Below, one piece after another: positions 1-6,801 of a stretch of DNA of 7,597 nt; the stretch's first letter is position 1; every line of letters begins with the position of its first letter. The notes under the pieces were generated by a model that ran no database searches, had not been told where the DNA came from, and worked only from the letters and a program-made list of their open reading frames with translations. The stretch comes from Thermoflexales bacterium (GTDB lineage: Bacteria; Chloroflexota; Anaerolineae; B4-G1; SLSP01), in the NCBI GenBank assembly GCA_007130345.1, contig SLSP01000448.1:1-7597 (forward strand), read 5' to 3'. The translations under genes were made by a program, and so were the position numbers.

Positions 1-63
1 CCTTCAAGCAAGTTTAACTGGGGAGTTATTTATGCCGCGCTGTACTAGGTCTTGTGAACTTGC

Positions 64-94
64 GACCTGACAGGTTCTGAAAACCTGTCAGGTC
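64..94. repeat. Perfect 13-bp inverted repeat (intergenic palindrome)
   Basis: The left arm GACCTGACAGGTT (64-76) is exactly complementary to the right arm AACCTGTCAGGTC (82-94), with a 5-nt loop CTGAA. The RNA would form a stable hairpin. No clean T-run follows on either strand (the downstream sequence is TAAGGTTTTAG), so a classical intrinsic terminator is doubtful, although it could still end transcription from a gene left of the window. I recall similar CCTGACAGG...CCTGTCAGG palindromes as dispersed intergenic elements in Chloroflexota and some other phyla. That is memory, not something shown here. Confidence 0.85.
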
Positions 95-106
95 TAAGGT
101 TTTAGT

Positions 107-135
107 TTGCCCCTTACCCTAGAGCATGCTACACT
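107..135 (+). promoter_or_regulatory. Candidate sigma70-type promoter with extended -10 upstream of the sensor kinase
   Basis: TTGCCC (107-112) resembles a -35 element. Exactly 17 bp later comes TACACT (130-135), which matches TATAAT at 4 of 6 positions and is preceded by TG plus one base (127-129), an extended -10. It lies about 50 bp upstream of the kinase start, between the palindrome and the ribosome binding site. Two copies of AAGTATA (138-144 and 157-163) lie in the presumed 5' leader. The call rests only on motif fit. Confidence 0.35.
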
Positions 136-183
136 GAAAGTATACCCCATACCCGGAAGTATAGCACAGGAGAAGAAACGGAT

Positions 184-3100
184 ATGCGCTCGAACTCACA
201 GCAACCCCGCGAAAGCCCCGCGATGCTCCGCCGGCTCGGCACCATCGGCGGGCTGACCCTGGTGCTGATGACGCTTTACGAACTCATCAAGCAGTGGGTC
301 TTCCCCAATATCACCCTGTGGCAATCCCACATCGTCACCATCGTCTTCAGCAGCCTGGTGGCGACCGGCGGCGCGTATATCGTGCTGCGCCAGATCGACG
401 CGCTGTATCGCAAGGCCAACGCGGAGCTAGAACGCTACGCCCACACGGAGCAAGCCCTCCGCGAGTCCGAGCGCCGCTACAAAGAGCAACTCCGCTTTAT
501 GCAAGTCTTGCTTGACAGTATCCCGGTGCCTATCTTCTACAAAGACGCCGAGGGCGTGTACCAGGGCTGTAATCAGGCTTTCGAGACCTACCTGGGCCGC
601 GCCAAAGAGGAGATTATCGGCCAATCCGTGTACGGCATCTCGCCCCCGGAACTGGCCGACCGCTACAAGGTGATGGACGACGAACTCTTCGCGCGCGGCG
701 GCGTCCAGGTTTACGAAGCCTCGGTGCAGCACGCCGACGATTCGCAGCACAACGTGATCTTCCACAAAGCCACCTTCGAGCAGGCCGATGGGACCCTGGG
801 CGGCCTGGTGGGCATCATTCTGGACATCACCGAGCAGAAGCAGATAGAGAGAACCCTTGAGGAGCGCGAGTCGCTGTACCGGAGCCTGGTGCAAACAATG
901 CAGGACGGCTTGACGCTGCTCGAAGATGACCGCGTTGTCTACGCCAGCGACCGCGCGCAAGCGATCTTCGGCTATACCGAAGAAGCGTATCAACAGCTTT
1001 CGTCTGTGGATTTCATCGCGCCGGAAGATCGCGCGCGCGGCGGAACGGCGACGGACGATGACACGCCCTTCCCCAACCAGACGGAGTTCTGGATTGTGCG
1101 TCCCGATGGCACGCGGCGCTTGATCCGCAATCGCTACACCGCCCTTCCCGGCGAAGGCCCGCATTGCGCGCACCTGATCGTGACCACCGACATCACGCAT
1201 CAGCAATATGCCGAGGCCGCGCTGCGCGAAAGTGAAGAGCGGCTGCGGATGCTGGTGGAAAGCGCGGACGACATCATCGTCCTACAAGACCTAGAAGGGC
1301 GGTATCTGTACTACAACTGCCCCGAACATTACGGCATCCAACTGAACAACGTCATCGGCAAGACCCCCATCGACATCTTTGGGCCGGACATCGGCAACCG
1401 CATTATAACGCGCATCCACCAGGTCGTCGCCAGCGAGCAGGCCCTATCCTCCGAAAACTGCGTCGAGTGGCAGGGCGGCCCCCTCTGGTTCCAGGATCAC
1501 ATCTACCCGGTGCGCGATGAGGAAAACCGCGTCACCGCCGTCGCCACCATCAGCCGCAACATCACCGAGCGCAAATGCGCCGAGCAGACGCTGGAACACC
1601 GGGTGGCGCAACTGGCCCTGCTCAACGACATCGCCGGCAAAATCACCTCGGTGCTGGAACTGGAAGAGGTCTTCGACCGCGTGACTTCGCTGGTGCAGAC
1701 CACCTTCAGATACCACCATGTGGGCATCTTCACGCTGGATAATGATGACCGCGAGTTGGTGATGCGCGCCCGCTCTGGCGACTTCGCGGAGCTTTTCCCG
1801 CTGGAACACCGCATCAAACTGGGGGCCGGGATGGTCGGCTGGGTGGGATTGCACGGACGGACGTTGCTCGCAAACCGCGTGGAGGAGGAACCGCATTATG
1901 TCAACTTCTACCCCGACGTGATCCCCACCCAGGCCGAACTCAGCGTGCCCTTGCGGATGGGCGGCGAGGTTCTCGGCGTCCTGGACATGCAAAGCCCAGA
2001 GCGCGATGCCTTCGACGAGAACGACGTGGTGGTGATGAAGACGCTGGCCTCGCAGATCGCCGTCGCCATCGCCAACGCGCAGCTTTACCAGGACGCCCAA
2101 CGCGAAATCCACGAGCGCGAGCAAGCCGAGGCCGCCCTGCGCGAATCCGAGGAGCGCTACCACATCGTTTCCGACATCATCTCCGACGTGGCCTACGCCT
2201 TCGAGATCACGCCCGCCGGCGAGTTAAAGCGCGAGTGGATCACCGGCGCCTTCGACCGCTTCAATGGGCTGCTCGCATCGTCAGAGTCCCCGGACACGCA
2301 CTGGCAACAGTGGATTCACCCGGATGACGTCGCCGAACTGCACGCCGCGCTGGACACGCTGATCTCCGGCAAACCGGCCATCACCGAACTCCGGCTGCAA
2401 CTGCCGGACGGCCACATCTGCTGGCTGAACACGCGCAACCATCCCGTGTGGGATGAGGATGCGCGCCGCGTGGTACGCATCATCGGCGCGGCCCAGGATG
2501 TCACCGAGCAGAAGAAGATGGAGCAGTTGATGTTGCGCACCGAGCGATTGGCCGCGATGGGCCACATCACCGGCACCCTGGCCCACGAGATCAAGAACCC
2601 GTTGCAGGCCATCCAGAACAACCTGGAACTGCTCATCGACTTCCCCCTGGAACCCGACGAGCGAGGCGACGCGCTGAAGATCTCTCACCGCGAAGTCGAG
2701 CGACTCATCGAGATCACCCGGCGGATTTTGAGTTTCACGCAGCCGAACAAGGCCACCTATCAGGAGATCGCTCTCCGGGATCATGTGCGGCAAACCGCCG
2801 ATCTGGTCAAACAGTCGGCGCAGAAGGCCGCCGTGGAGATCACCATCGACATCTCCGCCGACCTCCCCCCGGTCTTCGGCGCGGTAGAGCAGATCGATCA
2901 GGTGCTCCTCAACCTCATCCTCAACGCGATAGAAGCGATGCCCGATGGGGGCCTCCTCACGATCACCGCGCAGGAGATAGACGGCTACGTCAGCCTGACC
3001 CTGACCAACACCGGCCCGCCCATCCCGCCCCATCACCTGACCCACATCTTCGAACCGTTCTTCACCACCAAACCCACCGGCGCAGGATTGGGCCTGTTCA

Positions 3101-3234
3101 TCAGCCATTACATCGTCCAGCAGCACGAAGGCACCCTCTCCGCCGCCAACCTGCCCGATGACCAGGGCGTGGCCTTCGAGTTGCTGCTGCCGCGTGCAGA
3201 CCCCGCATCAAAAAAGGAAAGGATCGCGTCATGA
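184..3234 (+). CDS. Membrane-anchored sensor histidine kinase, TM hairpin-PAS-PAS-PAS-GAF-PAS-HisKA-HATPase
   Basis: This 1016-residue sensor kinase senses a signal, autophosphorylates and passes phosphate to a receiver domain. Two hydrophobic segments (about 18-40 and 49-69) with a very short loop form a membrane hairpin, so the sensing modules are cytoplasmic. PAS domains lie at about 100-220, 229-340, 354-470 and 655-778, and a GAF domain at about 475-636. The linkers carry a recurring coiled-coil motif (ALRESEER). The HisKA H-box AHEIKNPLQA holds the phosphoacceptor H801. The HATPase shows the N-box (N910, N914), the F-box FEPFFTTK and the G2 box GAGLGL (about 966-971). The G1 box reads NTGPPIP (942-948), with Asn where Asp is usual; I believe this is a recurrent subfamily variant. 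AGGAG at 168-172, 11 nt upstream, supports the ATG. The stop overlaps the next gene's start, a receiver-bearing protein that is its likely partner. No receiver domain is attached to the kinase. The ligand cannot be read from sequence. Confidence 0.97.
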   Translation: MRSNSQQPRESPAMLRRLGTIGGLTLVLMTLYELIKQWVFPNITLWQSHIVTIVFSSLVATGGAYIVLRQIDALYRKANAELERYAHTEQALRESERRYKEQLRFMQVLLDSIPVPIFYKDAEGVYQGCNQAFETYLGRAKEEIIGQSVYGISPPELADRYKVMDDELFARGGVQVYEASVQHADDSQHNVIFHKATFEQADGTLGGLVGIILDITEQKQIERTLEERESLYRSLVQTMQDGLTLLEDDRVVYASDRAQAIFGYTEEAYQQLSSVDFIAPEDRARGGTATDDDTPFPNQTEFWIVRPDGTRRLIRNRYTALPGEGPHCAHLIVTTDITHQQYAEAALRESEERLRMLVESADDIIVLQDLEGRYLYYNCPEHYGIQLNNVIGKTPIDIFGPDIGNRIITRIHQVVASEQALSSENCVEWQGGPLWFQDHIYPVRDEENRVTAVATISRNITERKCAEQTLEHRVAQLALLNDIAGKITSVLELEEVFDRVTSLVQTTFRYHHVGIFTLDNDDRELVMRARSGDFAELFPLEHRIKLGAGMVGWVGLHGRTLLANRVEEEPHYVNFYPDVIPTQAELSVPLRMGGEVLGVLDMQSPERDAFDENDVVVMKTLASQIAVAIANAQLYQDAQREIHEREQAEAALRESEERYHIVSDIISDVAYAFEITPAGELKREWITGAFDRFNGLLASSESPDTHWQQWIHPDDVAELHAALDTLISGKPAITELRLQLPDGHICWLNTRNHPVWDEDARRVVRIIGAAQDVTEQKKMEQLMLRTERLAAMGHITGTLAHEIKNPLQAIQNNLELLIDFPLEPDERGDALKISHREVERLIEITRRILSFTQPNKATYQEIALRDHVRQTADLVKQSAQKAAVEITIDISADLPPVFGAVEQIDQVLLNLILNAIEAMPDGGLLTITAQEIDGYVSLTLTNTGPPIPPHHLTHIFEPFFTTKPTGAGLGLFISHYIVQQHEGTLSAANLPDDQGVAFELLLPRADPASKKERIAS

Positions 3235-5474
3235 GTCCAGAGTCGAAGACGGCCCATATCCTGATCATCGAAGACGCGCAAGGCATTGCCAGAGCGCTCA
3301 ATCGCGCGCTCGGCTTCCACAAGAACGGGCGCTATCACGTCGAGACCATCGCCTCCGGCGAACTGGCCCTGGAACGCCTGCACGAGCGCCCCTTCGATTT
3401 GGTTATCTCGGATTTACGACTGCCCGGCATCGATGGGCTGGATCTGCTGGAGCGCGTCCATCAGATCACGCCCCAAACGCGCAGCATCCTCATCACCGCC
3501 TTTGGCTCGCCAGAAGTCGAGGAGCGCGCCCGCGTGCTGGCCGACGCCTATTTGCCCAAGCCCTTCCGCCTGCAAGACATCCTGCGCCTCGTCGAGCGCA
3601 TCCTCAGCCAGCCGCCGGTGCCACGGCCGTCGGCCCCAGAGCATCATGTGGCGGATGTCCCCAAGCCCTCGCTCAAGATGATGCTCGACCGGCGCAAATC
3701 CGCGCATCTCATCGTCATCGCCAGCGACCTGGACGGCACGCTGGCCGAAGCCGGGCACGTCCCCCCGCAGGTCTTCAAGATGCTGCGCGAGGCCAAAACC
3801 GCCGGCCTCATCCTGATCCTGGTGACGGGCCGAACGCTGGACACCTTCCTGGCCGAAGGCCCCTTCGCCGACTTGTGCGAGGCTATCGTCGCGGAAAACG
3901 GGGCCGTGGTCTACTTCCCCCGACGCGACGCCGTCCTGTTGCCCTTCGGACGCCTCGATCCGCTGCTGCTGACGCGCCTGGAAGCGCGCAGCGTCCCCCT
4001 GGAGCGCGGGATGGCTATCGTCGCCACCCACGAACCGCACGACCGCGAAGTTCTGCGCTCGCTGCGCGAGGTGAAGAGCGGGGCCAATATGGAATATAAC
4101 CTCAACTCGGTGATGGTGCTCCCGCAAGGCGCGACGAAGGGCAGCGGGCTGCTGTACGCCCTGCGCGAGTTGGGCTATTCGCCGCGCAACGTGGTGGCCT
4201 GCGGCGACGCAGAAAACGACCGCAGCCTCTTCGACGTGGCCGAGCTATCCGCCGCCGTCTCCAACGCTCGCCCCACCCTCAAGGCCCTCGCCGACGTGGT
4301 GCTCCCGCATCCCAACGGCACCGGCGTGCAGGCCCTCATCAACGATCTGCTGGACGGGCGCGTGCCCCAACGCGAACCGCGCCCTCAACGCCGCCTACGC
4401 CTAGGCCGGCGGATGAGCGGCATCCCCGTCTACCTCGACCCCTTCGCCCTGGTACAGAACAATATGGGCATCTTCGGGGCCAGTACCAGCGGCAAATCCT
4501 GGCTCGCCGGGCTGATGGCCGAAGAGATGCTCAAGCAAGGCTATCAGATGTGCATCATCGATCCCGAAGGCGATTACCGGGGACTAAGCGCGTCGCCGCG
4601 CACTTTGCTTTTCGGCGGGCCAGAAACACCGCTCCCCGCCGTGCAGGACGTGCTCAACTTCACCGAGTGGAACGTCAACAGCCTGGTGCTCGACCTCTCG
4701 ATGTACACCTACGAAGAGCGCATCGAGTATGTGATGGAATTTCTCCGCGCCCTGCGCAGCCTGCGCATCCGGCGCGGACGCCCGCACTGCTTTCTGGTGG
4801 ATGAGATCCAGAATCTCTGCCCGCGAGAAGGCGGCCCGCTCACCGACCTGTTCCTGGAGGCGATGCGCTGGGGCGGATTCAGCGTCATCAGCTACCGACC
4901 GAGCCTCATCGCGCCCAAGCTGCTGGCCGCGCTGGATCACTGGCTGCTCACCCGCCTGAGCCTGCCCGAAGAACTGGAGACCATCGCGCCGCGCCTGAGT
5001 CACTGCACCGAGGGCCAGCGCGTGCTGGAGGAACTTCCCGCCCTGACCAAAGGGCAAGCCTTCCTGTGCCCCAGTCCCACCAAGCCCTGGCCCTCGCCCG
5101 AAACGCGCCTCATCAAATTCCAGGTGGGCCAACGCGCCATCCCCCACATCCGCCACCTGCACAAATACCTGCGCGCGCCGCTGCCAGAACCCAAACGCTT
5201 CTACTTCTATGGCACTGACGAGAATTACCTGAGCATCTCGGCGGCCAACCTGTGGGAATTCCGCGAGGCCCTGCGCGACGTCCCCCCGGACGCCCTGGCC
5301 CGCCACCTGGAACGCGGCGACTTCGAGCTATGGATACAGGGCGTGCTCCACGACGACGAACTCGCCCGCCGCATCCGCAAAACCGACAACCGCAACCTGA
5401 CCGGCACCGCCCTCCGCAACGAACTCCTCGCCGTCGTCACCAACCGCTATGAGGAACTGGACTCGCTGGCGTGA
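3231..5474 (+). CDS. Four-module response regulator: REC - HAD-IIB phosphatase - HerA/DUF87-like ATPase - DUF5752-like domain
   Basis: The protein has 747 residues. Its ATG sits in an ATGA overlap with the kinase stop, and AAAGGA (3218-3223) precedes it by 7 nt, so the two genes are translationally coupled. Residues 8-126 are a receiver with acidic E14/D15, phosphoacceptor D61 (SDLRLPG), T89 and K110 (LPKPF). Residues 162-380 are a HAD hydrolase: motif I DLDGT (D166, D168), motif II TGR (T199), K303, and motif IV GDAEND (D326, D330). The roughly 100-residue insert between motifs II and III fits a C2 cap, as in Cof/sucrose-phosphatase types. From about 389 a P-loop ATPase follows: Walker A GASTSGKS (K422), DPEGDY (444-449), and Walker B FLVDEIQNL (D524, E525), like HerA/DUF87 proteins but without the HerA barrel and without a NurA neighbour. 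Residues 655-747 resemble DUF5752. There is no DNA-binding output domain. The HAD substrate and the ATPase target are unknown; the architecture itself is clear. Confidence 0.93.
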   Translation: MSPESKTAHILIIEDAQGIARALNRALGFHKNGRYHVETIASGELALERLHERPFDLVISDLRLPGIDGLDLLERVHQITPQTRSILITAFGSPEVEERARVLADAYLPKPFRLQDILRLVERILSQPPVPRPSAPEHHVADVPKPSLKMMLDRRKSAHLIVIASDLDGTLAEAGHVPPQVFKMLREAKTAGLILILVTGRTLDTFLAEGPFADLCEAIVAENGAVVYFPRRDAVLLPFGRLDPLLLTRLEARSVPLERGMAIVATHEPHDREVLRSLREVKSGANMEYNLNSVMVLPQGATKGSGLLYALRELGYSPRNVVACGDAENDRSLFDVAELSAAVSNARPTLKALADVVLPHPNGTGVQALINDLLDGRVPQREPRPQRRLRLGRRMSGIPVYLDPFALVQNNMGIFGASTSGKSWLAGLMAEEMLKQGYQMCIIDPEGDYRGLSASPRTLLFGGPETPLPAVQDVLNFTEWNVNSLVLDLSMYTYEERIEYVMEFLRALRSLRIRRGRPHCFLVDEIQNLCPREGGPLTDLFLEAMRWGGFSVISYRPSLIAPKLLAALDHWLLTRLSLPEELETIAPRLSHCTEGQRVLEELPALTKGQAFLCPSPTKPWPSPETRLIKFQVGQRAIPHIRHLHKYLRAPLPEPKRFYFYGTDENYLSISAANLWEFREALRDVPPDALARHLERGDFELWIQGVLHDDELARRIRKTDNRNLTGTALRNELLAVVTNRYEELDSLA

Positions 5475-5478
5475 GACT

Positions 5479-5506
5479 GTTGCGTGTTGCGTGTTACGTG
5501 TTGTCT
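5479..5506 (+). repeat. Degenerate GTTGCGT heptamer array, copy 1
   Basis: Four consecutive 7-bp units start 4 bp after the REC-HAD-ATPase stop codon: GTTGCGT, GTTGCGT, GTTACGT, GTTGTCT. The same heptamer reappears in the same orientation after the next gene (6774-6801). It has no coding potential and is too short and irregular for a CRISPR or a mobile element. The function is unknown. Confidence 0.8.
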
Positions 5507-5520
5507 CGCATTGAAGATTT

Positions 5521-5569
5521 GACGTTTGACGTTTCACGTTTGACGTTTCACGCCTGACGTTTCACGTCT
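5521..5569 (+). repeat. GACGTTT/CACGTTT heptamer array, seven units of 7 bp
   Basis: Seven consecutive heptamers read GACGTTT, GACGTTT, CACGTTT, GACGTTT, CACGCCT, GACGTTT, CACGTCT. From 5528 they alternate G-start and C-start, giving three 14-bp units of the form GACGTTTCACGYYT. The array fills the middle of the gap between the REC-HAD-ATPase gene and the trans-sulfuration gene and ends about 20 bp before the latter's ribosome binding site. Hexamers resembling a -35 box (TTGACG) recur inside it, but no -10 lies at a proper distance. Confidence 0.85.
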
Positions 5570-5602
5570 CACATTATCCCAACCACCCAAAGGACGATCA
5601 CC

Positions 5603-6769
5603 ATGACAAAAACCTGGGGAATCCACACCCGCGCGATTCACGCCGGCGACGAAGACACCCGCGACGTCGCGCCGCCGCTGCATCTGACAAACACCTACCG
5701 CTTCCACAGCGCGGAAGAGGCCGCCCGCGCCTTCGAAACCGAGGCGCTGCCCATCTACACCCGCTGGGGCAATCCCACCCTGGCGCTGATGGAGCACAAG
5801 ATCGCCGCGTTGGAAGGCGCAGAAGCCGCCGTCGCCACCGCCTCCGGCATGGCCGCGGTGAGCGCGGCGCTGCTAACCGCGCTCCAGGCCGGGGATCACG
5901 TCATCGCCACGACCGGCCTCTACAGCGGAACCTACCACCTCATCGCCGAGGAGCTACCGCGTTACGGCATCACGGTCACAGAAGTGGCAGGGGACGATCC
6001 GGGCAACTTCGCCGCCGCCATCCGGCCCGCCACCCGCGCCATCTACCTGGAATCGCCCGGCAATCCGACGTTGGGCCTCAACGACTTGGCCGCTATCGCC
6101 AACGTCGCCCGCGCCCACGGCGTGACCACGCTGGTGGATAACACCTTCGCCACGCCGTACAACCAGCGCCCGCTCGACCTGGGCATCGACGTGGTCATCC
6201 ACTCCGCCACCAAATTCCTCGGCGGTCACGGTGACGCGATGGGCGGCGCGGTCGCCGGTTCGAGCGACTTCATCACGCGCGCGCGCAAAGGCGCGATCCG
6301 CAAATTCGGCGGCTGCATCGCGCCCTTCAACGCCTGGCTCATCGCGCGCGGCATCGAGACCTTCCCGCTGCGGATGGCCCGCCATAACGCCAACGCCCTG
6401 CGCGTCGCCGAGTGGTTGAGCGAGCGGCCCGACGTGGCCTGGGTGCGCTATCCCTGGCACGCGGCGCATCCCCAGCACGCGCTGGCCCGGCAACAGATGC
6501 CCGGCGGGGGCGGCGGCGTGGTCGTCTTCGAACTGGCGGGCGGCACAAAAGCGGGCGTGCGCCTCCTCGACGGCGTGCAACTCATCACGCGCACCGTCAG
6601 CCTCGGCGACACGCGCACGCTCATCACCCACGCCGCCAGCACCACCCATCGCAGCGTCCCCCGCGCCGCCCGCGCCGCCGCCGGCATCACCGACGGCCTC
6701 GTGCGCCTCGCCGTCGGCCTGGAAGACATCGAGGATATTGTGGCGGATTTGGATCGGGCGCTAGGATAA
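5603..6769 (+). CDS. PLP-dependent Cys/Met trans-sulfuration family enzyme (cystathionine gamma-synthase/lyase or O-acetylhomoserine sulfhydrylase type)
   Basis: At 388 residues this is the usual length for fold-type I trans-sulfuration enzymes, soluble tetramers that catalyse gamma- (or beta-) replacement or elimination on Cys, homocysteine, Met or activated homoserine. Visible landmarks are the Y52-x-R54 pair (YTRWGNPT) that contacts PLP phosphate in the neighbouring subunit, SGMAA, an active-site Tyr in LYSGTYHL, D179 (VDNTFATP) for the pyridine nitrogen, Schiff-base K204 (HSATKFLGGHGD), SLGDTRTLITHAASTTHR, and substrate-carboxylate R368 (VRLAVGLED). AAAGGA (5589-5594) lies 8 nt before the ATG. 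The position after the active-site Tyr carries SG rather than the GC typical of classical methionine gamma-lyase, which argues against that enzyme. SLGDTRTLI is more like sulfhydrylase or lyase sequences. Residues alone do not settle the reaction, so no gene symbol is given. Heptamer-bearing gaps flank the gene on both sides, and no other Met/Cys gene is adjacent. Confidence 0.93.
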   Translation: MTKTWGIHTRAIHAGDEDTRDVAPPLHLTNTYRFHSAEEAARAFETEALPIYTRWGNPTLALMEHKIAALEGAEAAVATASGMAAVSAALLTALQAGDHVIATTGLYSGTYHLIAEELPRYGITVTEVAGDDPGNFAAAIRPATRAIYLESPGNPTLGLNDLAAIANVARAHGVTTLVDNTFATPYNQRPLDLGIDVVIHSATKFLGGHGDAMGGAVAGSSDFITRARKGAIRKFGGCIAPFNAWLIARGIETFPLRMARHNANALRVAEWLSERPDVAWVRYPWHAAHPQHALARQQMPGGGGGVVVFELAGGTKAGVRLLDGVQLITRTVSLGDTRTLITHAASTTHRSVPRAARAAAGITDGLVRLAVGLEDIEDIVADLDRALG

Positions 6770-6773
6770 GGCT

Positions 6774-6801
6774 ATTGCGTGTTGCGTGTTGCGTGTTGCG
6801 T
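6774..6801 (+). repeat. GTTGCGT heptamer array, copy 2
   Basis: Four consecutive heptamers, ATTGCGT followed by three exact GTTGCGT units, begin 4 bp after the stop of the trans-sulfuration gene. They match the heptamer of copy 1 (5479-5506), with the same orientation and the same distance from the preceding stop codon. Its 3' half forms the left arm of the hairpin at 6786-6829. Confidence 0.85.

Noticed and set aside
32..70. Tiny ORF of 12 codons with a GGGAG-like site in front
   Set aside because: It is too short to support, shows no recognisable peptide, and its end runs into the palindrome; a chance origin is likely.
427..1206. Long antisense ORF inside the kinase (259 codons), with similar antisense ORFs at 1444-2163, 2281-3126, 3414-4127, 4584-5306 and 5954-6649
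   Set aside because: They lie entirely or almost entirely within genes with clear domains, give low-complexity or charged translations without recognisable motifs, and are expected where GC-rich codon third positions suppress stops on the other strand.
3158..4099. Overlapping + strand ORF of 313 codons across the kinase/regulator junction
   Set aside because: The translation is Arg/Pro/Ala-rich without domains, while the overlapping frame encodes an intact receiver and HAD domain.
5479..5569. CRISPR-like array
   Set aside because: The units are 7 bp, contiguous and degenerate with no spacers, so this is tandem repetition and not a repeat-spacer array.
5519..5577. Promoter built from TTGACG hexamers and CATTAT ahead of the trans-sulfuration gene
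   Set aside because: None of the TTGACG copies lies 16-18 bp from an acceptable -10, and the hexamers are by-products of the heptamer array.
5603..6769. Assignment as methionine gamma-lyase
   Set aside because: The residues after the active-site Tyr read SG rather than the GC seen in classical methionine gamma-lyases, so only the broader trans-sulfuration family is claimed.
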